Below, in pieces: positions 9,111 to 18,251 of a stretch of DNA of 64,000 bases (its first letter is position 1; each line of letters starts with the position of its first letter). The position numbers were made by a program, and so were the translations under genes. The notes below the pieces were generated by a model. It saw only the letters and a list, made by a program, of their open reading frames with translations, was not told the DNA's origin and ran no database searches. The DNA is from Desulfovibrio sp. JC010 (GTDB lineage: Bacteria; Desulfobacterota; Desulfovibrionia; Desulfovibrionales; Desulfovibrionaceae): the NCBI RefSeq assembly GCF_010470675.1, contig NZ_VOIQ01000005.1, forward strand, positions 124,001 to 188,000. The letters are read 5' to 3'.

Positions 9111-10913
9111 ATGACTACAGCAAATACTGTGAAAATTGACTATGTTGACGGTGTCCGCTTCAGGAGGGGAGTTGTGGCCGCCGCTAGCAAACTTATAGCC
9201 AATTCCCCGCATCTTGATGCTATCAATGTCTTTCCGGTTCCCGACGGTGATACCGGGGCCAATATGGCCGGGACCATGCGCAGCATCGTCAGCTCCACCG
9301 GTAAATCCGTGGAGCGATCCATCGAAAAAATGACCGCACTCATCGCGGATTCCGCACTTGACGGAGCCAAAGGCAACTCCGGTGCCATTCTGGCCCAGTT
9401 CCTGTGCGGTTTCGCCGAGGGTGTGAAAGATATGCCCAAGCTTTCTCCCGCAGATTTCGCCAAGGCCGCATCCGTGGCTGCCAAGCGTTCCTGTGAGGCT
9501 ATTTCCGATCCCAAGGACGGCACTATCCTTAGTGTTATCCGTGACTGGGCCGAACATCTGCATGCAAACGGTGAAAGCTACCGCGATTTTCATCATCTGC
9601 TTTCCGATTCTCTTGACTACGCACGCAACTCAGTTAAATGCACCACAGAGAAGATGGCAGTGCTCAAGGCTGCCGGGGTTGTGGATGCCGGGGCGCAGGG
9701 GTTTGTTTACCTGCTGGAAGGCATTGTGGACCTGCTGGAGAACGGAAAGATCGAAAAGAGTTTTCTGCCTGATTCCCGCAACTCCAAATCCTTTGCCAAT
9801 GTGCAGGACAAGGTTGCGGTGGAGTCCCTTGATTTCCGCTTTTGTACTGAATTTCTTATCAAAGGTAAGGATATCGACCGCGCAGCCATCCGCGATTCCA
9901 TCAGTGACATGGGCGACAGCCTGATTGTGGCCGGAACTCCCGGGTCGGTGAAGATCCACATTCACACCAACGATCCCGATGCGGTGGAAGCCATCGTCAG
10001 CGGGTATGGTGAAGTTGTGAAGCGTAAAGTGGACGACATGCTGATTCAGCATAAACGCCTGCTGGCTGATGACCGCAAGGTCGGTATTCTCACTGACAGC
10101 ACCTGCGACCTTCCTGATGAAGTTATTGAAAAGTATGACATCCGCATGGTTCACATGCGTCTTACTCTTGATGAACAGGAATTCATTGACCGGGTAACCC
10201 TTAATTCCGGTGATTTCTATAAGATGCTTCCCGGTACCAGGCGCGCGCTTTCTTCGCAGCCTTATCCCGGTGATATGAAGCGGGCCTACGCCAAGGTCTC
10301 TTCTGATTACGAAGATGTTGTCTCACTTCATGTGGGTAAGGTTCTCAGCGGAACTTTCCAGAATGCACTGACCGTGAGCAACCCTTTTGATAATGTTTCC
10401 GCAATCGACAGTAAGAAGCTTTCCATTGCTCTCGGACTGCCTGTGCTTGAAGCTGCCCGCGCAGCCAAGAACGGTGCTACCGCTGCCGAGGTCCGCAGGG
10501 TTGCCGACCGTGCTGTTGAGAATGTAAAGATTTTCGTAACTATCGACTGTCTTGATTACGCCGTGCGCGGCGGTCGTCTCAGCAAGGGGCAGGGCATGAT
10601 TGCCAAGGCTCTGAACATCAAGCCCATCCTGCAGTTTGCCGGAGAAGGTCAGCCGAAGGTGGTTGCCAAATCTTTTGGTGTTAAGCGTCAGGAAGATGCC
10701 CTGATCAAGCTGGTCAAGGAGAATGCATACGGTCGTGGTAACTTCAGATATGCCATCTCCCATGCTGATACTCCTGAAACTGCAGAAAGATTCAGGAAGA
10801 TCCTCAAGGATGAGTTTGGTGCCGATCCGGAATTTATTGTTGAAGCTTCTCCGGTGCTTGGTATCCACAGCGGGCCGGGAGCCTGTGCGGTGGCATTTAT
10901 CACCGACGAATAG
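9111..10913 (+). CDS. DAK2-DegV fusion protein (FakA-FakB-like fatty-acid kinase)
   Basis: A 600-residue fusion. Residues 1-200 form a DAK2 kinase domain: INVFPVPDGDTGANMAGTM, the nucleotide/metal loop, then DGAKGNSGAILAQFL and GVVDAGAQGF. Residues 240-315 match the FakA C-terminal region (FCTEFLIKG, then HIHTNDP). Residues 322-598 are a DegV/FakB lipid-binding domain starting VGILTDSTCDLP and containing LDYAVRGGRLSKGQG. In Firmicutes FakA and FakB are separate proteins that phosphorylate exogenous fatty acids for phospholipid synthesis; here both parts sit on one chain. Lipid kinase activity is family inference. It is a single-gene unit with its own terminator. Confidence 0.88.
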   Translation: MTTANTVKIDYVDGVRFRRGVVAAASKLIANSPHLDAINVFPVPDGDTGANMAGTMRSIVSSTGKSVERSIEKMTALIADSALDGAKGNSGAILAQFLCGFAEGVKDMPKLSPADFAKAASVAAKRSCEAISDPKDGTILSVIRDWAEHLHANGESYRDFHHLLSDSLDYARNSVKCTTEKMAVLKAAGVVDAGAQGFVYLLEGIVDLLENGKIEKSFLPDSRNSKSFANVQDKVAVESLDFRFCTEFLIKGKDIDRAAIRDSISDMGDSLIVAGTPGSVKIHIHTNDPDAVEAIVSGYGEVVKRKVDDMLIQHKRLLADDRKVGILTDSTCDLPDEVIEKYDIRMVHMRLTLDEQEFIDRVTLNSGDFYKMLPGTRRALSSQPYPGDMKRAYAKVSSDYEDVVSLHVGKVLSGTFQNALTVSNPFDNVSAIDSKKLSIALGLPVLEAARAAKNGATAAEVRRVADRAVENVKIFVTIDCLDYAVRGGRLSKGQGMIAKALNIKPILQFAGEGQPKVVAKSFGVKRQEDALIKLVKENAYGRGNFRYAISHADTPETAERFRKILKDEFGADPEFIVEASPVLGIHSGPGACAVAFITDE

Positions 10914-10939
10914 TTAATTTTAATCATATTGTTTACCCG

Positions 10940-10975
10940 ACGGGAGCAGGTGTTATGCCTGCTCCCGTTTTTTTT
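10940..10975 (+). terminator. Intrinsic terminator after DAK2-DegV gene
   Basis: ACGGGAGCAGG (10940-10950) pairs with CCTGCTCCCGT (10958-10968), followed by eight T. Confidence 0.92.
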
Positions 10976-11526
10976 GTGCCTGAAATCTGTCATGTGCATT
11001 ATTTATTAAAAATCTTGATAGGCAGGGTGTAGATTGTTTGATCAATCAATAGATTTACAACAATGGTAAAGCTTTTCTGTGCAGGAGCGATATTTGCGTT
11101 GAAAATTCGCTTAAAATCGTAAAAAAAATAAAATCAGCAATTCAAGTTGTTTTTTTCGGAAAAATATTTATCTTTTTTGTATATTTATTTCACATGTTCG
11201 ACCAAAAGTGTTATATGCATCCTAAGTCTGAAAAGGGTTGTGTTTGCTTGAATGCAGAGGTTTTGAGGCCGGGGTGAGTACTTGTTGAAAATGTGGTTTT
11301 TTGCATGGGTGGCAAATTGGTTTTTCAATTGTACATAAATGCAAAAACAGGGTTAATTCCTTGACTTTTCTTTGTTTTAGGCTATAAAAGTCTCTCAATC
11401 CTGAATTCCGGGCGATTTTAACGCGAGCTTTAAGAATGGCGGTCGTAATCTCGAATTTACGCGTTTTTTTACCATTGCGGCCGGTTCTGAACTTATAAAC
11501 GGTACGGGTGTTTGGAGTTAAGCATT
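10976..11526 (+). other. Long AT-rich leader/promoter region of the amino-acid ABC operon
   Basis: About 550 bases without a convincing gene. It holds a good sigma-70-type promoter (see 11361-11388) and then a leader of about 130 bases. In the leader AACGCG at 11420-11425 can pair with CGCGTT at 11460-11465, followed directly by T, which is attenuator-like. A 20-codon reading frame (ATG 11436, stop 11496-11498) overlaps this hairpin, but its ribosome-binding site is weak. Nothing else is recognised. Confidence 0.4.
11361..11388 (+). promoter_or_regulatory. Sigma-70-type promoter for the amino-acid ABC operon
   Basis: TTGACT at 11361-11366 and TATAAA at 11383-11388 with a 16-base spacer. It lies about 140 bases before the ATPase gene. 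Confidence 0.6.
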
Positions 11527-12255
11527 ATGGCGATGATTGAAATTAAGAATCTCCACAAGTGGTACGGGGATTTCCATGTTTTAAAAGGTATCAATGACCA
11601 TGTAGACAAAGGTGAAGTACTTGTTATCTGTGGGCCCAGCGGCTCCGGTAAGAGTACTTTCATCCGTTGTATCAACAGGCTTGAAGATTACCAGAAAGGG
11701 ACAATTACTTTTGATGATAAGGACATTCTTGACAAGAGTGTAAATATCAATGAGCTGCGCGCCGAAATCGGCATTGTTTTTCAGCAGTTCAACCTTTATC
11801 CCCACCTGACCGTTCTGGACAACGTAACTCTCGCCCCGCTTAAAGTGCGCAATGTCCCCAAGGCTGAAGCCGAGGAAACAGCACTTTACCTTCTTGAAAG
11901 AGTGGGCATCCACGATCAGGCTCATAAGTATCCCGCAGAACTTTCCGGTGGACAGCAGCAGCGTGTCGCCATTGCAAGGGCTCTGGCCATGAAGCCCAAA
12001 GCCATGCTTTTTGACGAACCCACTTCCGCGCTGGACCCGGAAATGATCAACGAAGTTCTTAATGTTATGAAGGACCTTGCCCGCGAGGGCATGACCATGC
12101 TTTGCGTGACCCACGAAATGGGCTTTGCCCGCGAAGTGGCGGACCGCGTAATTTTCATGGATGGCGGTGAAGTTATTGAACAGGCTCCTCCGGAGGAGTT
12201 CTTCAGCAACCCCAAACATGAAAGAGCCAAGATGTTTTTGAAGGAGATTTTGTAA
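11527..12255 (+). CDS. Polar amino-acid ABC transporter ATP-binding protein (GlnQ family)
   Basis: A 242-residue ATPase that powers amino-acid import. Walker A is GPSGSGKST near residue 36, the Q-loop is [11 protein letters not shown], the signature is LSGGQQQR, Walker B is [12 protein letters not shown] and the H-loop is CVTHEMGFA. The C-terminus ([18 protein letters not shown]) is typical of the GlnQ/HisP group. I place the start at ATG 11527, with GGAG nine bases upstream; a TTG 15 bases earlier is less likely. It is first in an ATPase, binding protein, permease, permease operon. Confidence 0.95.
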   Translation: MAMIEIKNLHKWYGDFHVLKGINDHVDKGEVLVICGPSGSGKSTFIRCINRLEDYQKGTITFDDKDILDKSVNINELRAEIGIVFQQFNLYPHLTVLDNVTLAPLKVRNVPKAEAEETALYLLERVGIHDQAHKYPAELSGGQQQRVAIARALAMKPKAMLFDEPTSALDPEMINEVLNVMKDLAREGMTMLCVTHEMGFAREVADRVIFMDGGEVIEQAPPEEFFSNPKHERAKMFLKEIL

Positions 12256-12314
12256 CTGTCGCCTGTGTCGACGGTGTTTTGGTAGGTAACCTTAAATTTC
12301 TCAGGAGGAACCTG

Positions 12315-13130
12315 ATGAGAAGACTCTCAATTATTGTTGCTATGGTTTTGGCGATGGCCCTTTGCGCATCTGTTGCAATGGCCGACAAACTGCAGGAAGT
12401 TAAAGCCCGCGGTGTTCTGATGTGTGGCGTTAAAGACGCTGTTGTTCCTTTCGGTTACATTGATGAAGACACCAAAAAGCTTGTCGGTCTGGATATCGAC
12501 ATCTGCAAATACATCGCCAAGGAACTGGGTGTGAAGGCTGAGTTCAAGCCCGTAACTTCCGCTACCCGTATCCCCATGGTTGTTCAGGGTTCCATTGACC
12601 TCGCGGCTGCTACCATGACCCACAAAATTGCCCGTGACGACACCATTGACTTCTCCATCACCTACTTCATGGACGGTCAGAAGCTGCTCGTTAAAAAAGG
12701 TTCCGGCATCAACTCCGCTGCTGACCTGAAAGGCAAGAAAGTCGGTACCGCTAAAGGTTCCACCTCCGAGCAGAACATCCAGAATGCACAGCCTGATTGT
12801 AAGGTCCTTTCCTTCGAAGGTTACCCCCAGGCAATGCTTGCTCTGAAACAGGGTAAAGTTAAAGCGGTTACCACCGACTCCACCATCCTTCTCGGTCTCA
12901 AGAATTCCGACCCCAACCCCGAAAAATGGGAAATCGTAGGCGACTACATCTCCCCCGAACCTTACGGCCTCGGTCTTCCTGAAAACGAGTCCAACTTCCG
13001 CGACGCAGTTAACGTTGCTCTGATTAAAATGTGGAAGTCCGGCGACTACAAAAAGACCTACAACAAATGGTTCGGTCCTGACACCAAGTACTACCTGCCC
13101 CTGACCTGGAACATGGAAGTATGGCCCTAA
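12315..13130 (+). CDS. Polar amino-acid ABC transporter substrate-binding protein
   Basis: A 271-residue periplasmic binding protein (SBP_bac_3 family). A signal peptide (MRRLSIIVAMVLAMALCASVAMA) precedes a mature start near ADKLQEVKARG. The fold markers GVKDAVVPFGYID, VGLDIDICKYIAKELG and the domain-2 motif KVGTAKGSTSEQNI are present. AGGAGG lies just ahead of the ATG. Third-position C is favoured more than in neighbouring genes, suggesting high expression. The ligand is probably a polar or acidic amino acid, but this cannot be fixed. Two hairpins follow before the permeases. Confidence 0.93.
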   Translation: MRRLSIIVAMVLAMALCASVAMADKLQEVKARGVLMCGVKDAVVPFGYIDEDTKKLVGLDIDICKYIAKELGVKAEFKPVTSATRIPMVVQGSIDLAAATMTHKIARDDTIDFSITYFMDGQKLLVKKGSGINSAADLKGKKVGTAKGSTSEQNIQNAQPDCKVLSFEGYPQAMLALKQGKVKAVTTDSTILLGLKNSDPNPEKWEIVGDYISPEPYGLGLPENESNFRDAVNVALIKMWKSGDYKKTYNKWFGPDTKYYLPLTWNMEVWP

Positions 13131-13180
13131 GCCGGCTGTCTTTTTAGTCGCGTTGAACAAACCATTATTGGAGAGTTTTT

Positions 13181-13208
13181 CTCAAAATAAATATGCATTT
13201 ATTTTGAG
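13181..13208. promoter_or_regulatory. Intercistronic hairpin 1 (AT-rich)
   Basis: CTCAAAATAAAT pairs perfectly with ATTTATTTTGAG around a four-base loop. It lies between the binding-protein and first permease genes. No T-run follows, so it looks like an mRNA 3' end protector or a protein-binding dyad rather than a terminator. Confidence 0.5.
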
Positions 13209-13240
13209 GCGTGGCACTAGGTTATAGTCCTGTAAGATAA

Positions 13241-13270
13241 CGGGAAGGCCGTGCCTGCACGGCCTTCCCG
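13241..13270. promoter_or_regulatory. Intercistronic hairpin 2 (GC-rich)
   Basis: A perfect 13-bp stem, CGGGAAGGCCGTG with its complement around a CCTG loop, ends 20 bases before the permease start. Without a T-run it probably stabilises the abundant upstream binding-protein mRNA or lowers read-through. It also argues against the GTG at 13251 as the permease start. Confidence 0.6.
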
Positions 13271-13289
13271 AAAACAACGGATAGATGTT

Positions 13290-13991
13290 TTGAATTATCA
13301 GTTTGATTGGAATCTGGTTCTCAGCGGACAATACGGGCAGTGGATTATCGACGGGGTCAAGGTTACCCTGCAGATTTCTGCGGTATCCATCGTATTTACC
13401 ATGCTTCTCGGGACAATTGTCGCGGTTATGCGTATGTCCAAATTCAAGCCCTTTGAATGGTTCAGCTTTGCGTTTGTTGAATTCTTTCGTAACACGCCTT
13501 TGCTGATTCAGATATTTTTCTGGTATTTCGGCTCATACTCCATCCTGCCCGATGCGGTGAACGAATGGCTTTATGATCATGACTTCGAATTTGCGGCCGG
13601 GGTTATTTCCCTGACCGTTTATACTGCCGCGTTTGTGGCCGAGGAAATCAGGGCCGGAATTAACTCCATCCCCAAGAACCAGTTGGAAGCGTCCCGCGCG
13701 ACCGGGCTTTCCTTCCTGCAGGCCTACCGCTACGTCATTTTGCCGCAGGCATTCAGGATCATCATACCTCCGCTTATTTCACAGTCGCTGAACCTTATTA
13801 AAAACTCGTCACTGGTCATGACTATCGGGGTTATGGACCTCACCTACATGGCCCGCCAGATCGAATCCTACACCTTTCACGGGTTCGAGGCTTTTACCGT
13901 GGCGACCGTTATCTACCTGTGTATCTCGCTGATCGTGTCGCTCATGATCAATATGTATAATAAGCATTTCCTGCTGCAAATTAAATACTAG
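13290..13991 (+). CDS. Amino-acid ABC transporter permease (HisM/GlnP family), first
   Basis: A 233-residue inner-membrane permease. Helices alternate with short loops (VTLQISAVSIVFTMLLGTIVAVM and others), and the EAA loop that contacts the ATPase reads EASRATGLSFLQAYRYVILPQAF. The start is uncertain: a TTG at 13290 gives NYQFDWNLV as N-terminus and avoids the strong hairpin just upstream, whereas a GTG at 13251 lies within that hairpin. It pairs with the next gene to form a heterodimeric channel. Confidence 0.92.
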   Translation: MNYQFDWNLVLSGQYGQWIIDGVKVTLQISAVSIVFTMLLGTIVAVMRMSKFKPFEWFSFAFVEFFRNTPLLIQIFFWYFGSYSILPDAVNEWLYDHDFEFAAGVISLTVYTAAFVAEEIRAGINSIPKNQLEASRATGLSFLQAYRYVILPQAFRIIIPPLISQSLNLIKNSSLVMTIGVMDLTYMARQIESYTFHGFEAFTVATVIYLCISLIVSLMINMYNKHFLLQIKY

Positions 13992-14003
13992 GAGTGGCGT
14001 CTC

Positions 14004-14699
14004 GTGCAATGGGATGTAGTTTGGAACAACTTTGATTATTTTCTCTGGGGCGCCTTCCCTGACGGACCCATCGGCGGTCTGGCTGCCAGTATTATTCTGG
14101 CACTGCTCGGTATTTTCGGTGCTTTCTGGATCGGCCTTGCTGCCGGGTTGATGCGTCTTTCCCGCAACAGGGTGGTTAAGTCCATATCTGTTGTCTATAT
14201 TGAGGTCATACGCGGTGTACCGCTTTTGATGCTCATCTTCTGGTTCTATTTTCTGGCGCCGGTTGTGCTGGGGAGATCTCTGCCGGAATTCCACTGTGCC
14301 CTGATTGCCTTCATTGTTTTTACCGGTGCTTATATCGGTGAAATTGTTAAGGCCGGGGTTATCGCCCTGCCGAGGGGACAGATGGAAGCCGCAAGGGGAA
14401 CCGGGCTTTCCCATGTACAGGCCATGCGTTACGTTATCCTGCCGCAGGCTTTGCGGAACATGATCCCCTCTTTTGTTAACCAGTTTGTATCACTGACTAA
14501 GGATACCTCGCTGGCTTACATCATTGGGGTAAATGAGCTGACCCGTACTGCAACACAGGTCAACAACAGAACCCTCTCCGCGCCTACAGAAATCTTTATC
14601 GCCATCGCGATTCTCTACTTTATTGTCTGCTATGTGCTCACATGGGCCAGCCGCCGCATGGAAGCGCATATGGCCAAGTATCAGGCAAGGGACCGTTAA
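14004..14699 (+). CDS. Amino-acid ABC transporter permease, second
   Basis: A 231-residue permease paralogous to the preceding one. It has a GTG start with GGAG upstream, several membrane helices and the EAA loop EAARGTGLSHVQAMRYVILPQA. It is the last gene of the operon, 12 bases after its partner, and a strong terminator follows. The two permeases with the ATPase and binding protein make a complete importer. Confidence 0.93.
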   Translation: MQWDVVWNNFDYFLWGAFPDGPIGGLAASIILALLGIFGAFWIGLAAGLMRLSRNRVVKSISVVYIEVIRGVPLLMLIFWFYFLAPVVLGRSLPEFHCALIAFIVFTGAYIGEIVKAGVIALPRGQMEAARGTGLSHVQAMRYVILPQALRNMIPSFVNQFVSLTKDTSLAYIIGVNELTRTATQVNNRTLSAPTEIFIAIAILYFIVCYVLTWASRRMEAHMAKYQARDR

Positions 14700-14724
14700 G
14701 AGCTCGAATTTGCTTTGACTTTGC

Positions 14725-14758
14725 AGGCCCCGACTTCTATGAAGCCGGGGCCTTTTTT
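14725..14758 (+). terminator. Intrinsic terminator of the amino-acid ABC operon
   Basis: An AGGCCCCG...CGGGGCCT stem, extended inward by CTTC/GAAG, is followed by six T. Confidence 0.92.
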
Positions 14759-14860
14759 CTGCTTTTGTTAAAACCTTCACTATGATATCAAAAATACAAA
14801 TGACACACGGTCACCAGCATTGTCTTTGCAAATACCTGTTTTTTAATAATGGGGTAAGGA

Positions 14861-16789
14861 ATGAAAAGGGTCTTTTTGCTCGTTGCATTGTTTGTTTTGT
14901 CCATTTCATATTGCGATCTGGTTGCTGCTGCCGATTCAGCCCCGCCAAAGCTTTATTTCCAGAACAGGCAATTTGATCCGCTTAAGGAGAGTCTGGATAA
15001 TTCCGCCCAGTCAGCTAAGGTTGCACCTGCCCGCAGAGCACCAGCTCCCGAGATGAATCTGCTCAACCTGGATAAGAAGCAGGTTGAGAAAGAATATCAG
15101 TATTATATTGTGCAGTTCACAGGGCCGATTGATAAAATCTGGAAGGACGAGCTTGGCAAATTAGGAGCAGTATTTTTTGATTATATACCGCAATACGCTT
15201 TTATTGTTAAGTTTTATTCCGATGATCTCGCCACCGTGAGGGCGAAGGATTATGTCCGCTTTGTCGGTGAATATTCACCTGACCTGAAGTTTGCCCAGAA
15301 TGTTTATGACCTCACTCCTGAAGAATATAAAGAGCAGAAGAATAAGTACGAGCTGGTCGTTACCGTGTTTCCGGGGGAAGATTTTTACACAGCAAAGCAG
15401 GCTGTAGAAGATGCCGGAGGGACCATTCTTTCCAGTTCGGAAAACGAGTGGCAGATTTTGTTTGAAATCAGCATTGATCAAAGAAAAATTGAAGGCCTTA
15501 AAGATATCAAGGGTGTTAAATGGATTGAAAGAAAAATCGAGAATAAGTTCTTGAACAATATCGGGACAGGCATAATGCAACTCCGTTCGGAGCAGGAAAA
15601 AACGTGGCCTGCTTCGCACAGCCAGTTCTGGGGGGAGGGGCAGATTGTCGCCATTTGCGACAGCGGTCTTGATAGCGGTGACCCAGATAATATTCATAAA
15701 GATTTCACAGATGGCGAGGGTAACAGCAGGGTTATTGAGATTATTAAATTGAGTGATGGCGTTTCACAAAAAGATTACGATGGACACGGGACGCATGTGG
15801 CCGGATCTGTAGCCGGCAACGGAATGCTGTCCGGTGCTGATCCGGCAAAGAATCTTTTTCCTGATACCTGCTATGCAGGCGTAGCCCCCAAGGCAAAAAT
15901 TTATTTTCAGTCTGTAGCTTCAGGAGTGAAGCCTTACCCCATGGTCGGAATTCCCGCAGATTTGAATGCCTTGTTTAGCCCGGCATATGTGGCCGGTGCT
16001 CGTATTCATCAGAATAGCTGGGGGGCTAATTATGGCTCTGATTATGATGCTGCTTCCAGGCAGGTCGATCAGTTTATGTGGGGCCATAAAGATTTCCTGA
16101 CAATGTTCTCAGCAGGTAATGCCGGAGTGGATAAAGATGTCAACGGGGTTATTGATAAGTATTCTCTGGACTCCCCGGGAACGGCGAAGAATTGTTTAAC
16201 TGTCGGGGCTTCGGAATCCTTCCGCACAGGAGCGAAAGAGGGGAGGTCCAATTCATGGGGAAGCGGGTATGGCGAGCCCATCGAGTCCGACTTCAGGTCG
16301 AATAAACCATCAGGCATGGCTGCTTTTTCCAGCAGGGGACCAACTCTTGACGGACGCTACAAGCCGGAGGTCGTCGCTCCGGGTACAAACATACTATCCA
16401 CACGTTCTTCTTATGCGACAGAGGACGGCTGGGGACCGTTCAATGATGATTATTACTGGATGGGAGGTACCAGCATGGCTACTCCGCTTGTTTCCGGCAC
16501 TGCGGTGATTTTTCGTGAATACCTCCAGAAGGAGGAGGGTTTTGCATACCCCAGCGCGGCACTGCTCAAGACCGGCCTGATTCATGGCACTGTGTCAATG
16601 GTTCCCGGACAATACGGAACAGGGGCCACGCAGGAGATAAAGTCCGCCCCAAGCGATGTACAGGGCTGGGGGAGGGTTAATTTCGCGGCAAGCATTAATT
16701 CGGATAAAAGCTACAAGATTAGTTATAATGATATTGCAACCAACGCTCCGACTGACAGCAGCTATAAAAAAACTTTACCTTTGAAGTGA
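14861..16789 (+). CDS. Subtilisin-family (S8) secreted serine protease, N-terminal part
   Basis: 642 residues: a signal peptide (MKRVFLLVALFVLSISYC, then VAAADS), an N-terminal propeptide-like region to about 240, then a peptidase S8 domain. The catalytic triad is visible: Asp267 in VAICDSGLD, His309 in DGHGTHVAGS and Ser538 in GGTSMATPLVSG, plus oxyanion Asn420 in FSAGNAG. The frame stops abruptly at 16789 just after a run of seven A, and the next frame continues the same protein (TFEVKEDEKPFKATLGWTD). One extra A, or a -1 slip, would join both parts into a protein of about 1085 residues. The protease domain itself is complete here. Confidence 0.88.
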   Translation: MKRVFLLVALFVLSISYCDLVAAADSAPPKLYFQNRQFDPLKESLDNSAQSAKVAPARRAPAPEMNLLNLDKKQVEKEYQYYIVQFTGPIDKIWKDELGKLGAVFFDYIPQYAFIVKFYSDDLATVRAKDYVRFVGEYSPDLKFAQNVYDLTPEEYKEQKNKYELVVTVFPGEDFYTAKQAVEDAGGTILSSSENEWQILFEISIDQRKIEGLKDIKGVKWIERKIENKFLNNIGTGIMQLRSEQEKTWPASHSQFWGEGQIVAICDSGLDSGDPDNIHKDFTDGEGNSRVIEIIKLSDGVSQKDYDGHGTHVAGSVAGNGMLSGADPAKNLFPDTCYAGVAPKAKIYFQSVASGVKPYPMVGIPADLNALFSPAYVAGARIHQNSWGANYGSDYDAASRQVDQFMWGHKDFLTMFSAGNAGVDKDVNGVIDKYSLDSPGTAKNCLTVGASESFRTGAKEGRSNSWGSGYGEPIESDFRSNKPSGMAAFSSRGPTLDGRYKPEVVAPGTNILSTRSSYATEDGWGPFNDDYYWMGGTSMATPLVSGTAVIFREYLQKEEGFAYPSAALLKTGLIHGTVSMVPGQYGTGATQEIKSAPSDVQGWGRVNFAASINSDKSYKISYNDIATNAPTDSSYKKTLPLK

Positions 16790-18126
16790 AAGAGGACGAA
16801 AAGCCTTTCAAAGCTACTCTCGGCTGGACTGATTATCCCGGTTCCGAGGTTTCCGGTGGAGGATTGGTTAATGATCTCGACCTGCGGGTACGCAAGCCGG
16901 ACGGCACATACGTATACCCTGACGGAGCGCGCAATTTAAGTTCGCTTGATAAGATTGATTACTGTAATGATACCAGTGGGAGGTATGATCAAAGTCTGGC
17001 AGGAGTCCGTTTCACTCCTCTCAAGTATCCGGCTACTCTGGATTCGGTATCAATAAACCTTCCTGAGGTTATTATTGATGATACGCTAATTGATTTTATG
17101 TTGGGCTTTAATATAATTGTGTATAAAGTCTCCGGCGGAACGGTGCAGCAGGAAATTTTCTGTAAAAAATATAATTATGCAGATCGTGGTCGTATTACCT
17201 TGCCTGTGGGTGTTTCGGTTACGGAAGATGAATTGCTGGTCTGTATCGAGGGCCTTTCCGAACCATTGTACATTTCATATAGTAGCGGCAACGATTCTCG
17301 TGGCTTTTTCAAAATCGGCGGGACTGACCAGTTCTCAAATAATGTACCGCATATAGCGGCTAATTTCAGGACAGAAGTTCCGGCTACGGATTATGACCGG
17401 GTCAATAATACAGTATCGGTTCAGATCAATAAACCGCAGAGCGGCACCTACACCGCCGAAGTTAGCGCCCACAACATTGCGCACGGTCCCCAGCCTTATG
17501 CCTTGATCATGAGCGGCATGAACGGGGAGGCTCCCACTGTGGGCGAAATAGGATTGAACCCGGATCAGCCCAATGCTCCGGCAGCGACCATGCTTTCGCG
17601 AATTCATCAGTCTCAGACCGCGGAAAGTCTGAACTCTGTTTATGGGACCAAGTTTGAAAACGTTTATAGTGATAAGTCTGAATTCAGCATCCAGACCGAA
17701 GAAGATAGCGTGGTCAGTGTGCGCTACGCCGTGAGCGGGTTGCCGGAAGTTAATGCCGGAGATTTGGATCTTTCCAAACTTTATGAAAATGGAACGCATA
17801 TTGAATTCGAATACAGTTCGCTAGAGGATTATCAGGACGGTAAATGGTGGCTGACCGATGTAACGGGGACTTTTGTCAGCCCGGTGGAAAAGCTCAGCCC
17901 GGATACGACTTACTATCTGGTTTCGGCTGTTAAGGACGGAGGCCCTTACGATGCAAACGAAGATCCCGGAGTTGTGGATGACCCGCAGGTATTGGGCTTA
18001 AGTTCATCAGGAGCAAGCGGGTGCAACATCGGAACTGACGTTGATTGCATACTTTCAGTCATGTTGTTGACAGCTTTGTTTTCTGTCTGGATAAGGTGGT
18101 TGTCGGCAAGACGGAAACAGTTTTAA
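16786..18126 (+). pseudogene. C-terminal part of the S8 protease (beta-domain and sorting tail), out of frame
   Basis: 446 codons continuing the protease upstream in the -1 frame. The first residues KPFKATLGWTDYPG then GGLVNDLDLRVRKPDG are the jelly-roll, P-domain-like module that normally follows S8 domains. No ribosome-binding site suits the GTG at 16786, and reading is open back to a stop at 16765. It ends SSSGASGCNIGTD, a hydrophobic segment (ILSVMLLTALFSVWI) and RWLSARRKQF: a Gly-Cys, membrane helix and Arg cluster tail like GC-type C-terminal protein-sorting signals. Either a one-base deletion has split the gene or slippage at the A run produces the full form. Confidence 0.8.
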
Positions 18127-18133
18127 ATAATAG

Positions 18134-18162
18134 AAAGCCCTTACCGTTGTAGGGGCTTTTTC
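18134..18162 (+). terminator. Intrinsic terminator after the protease
   Basis: AAAGCCCTTAC pairs with GTAGGGGCTTT (one G-T), followed by T. Its presence supports the two protease reading frames being one transcription unit. Confidence 0.88.
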
Positions 18163-18251
18163 ATTCTCTATTTGTAACTTTATTTTGACCGCAATTTCAT
18201 AATCGCTTAATGTCTGTCTAATGGGAAGTATGCACTCGTGTCAGAACGGTT

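Noticed and set aside
13205-13225. Sigma-54-like TGGCAC ahead of the first amino-acid permease
   Set aside because: The -12 element (TATAG) does not match TTGC, although the spacing is right.
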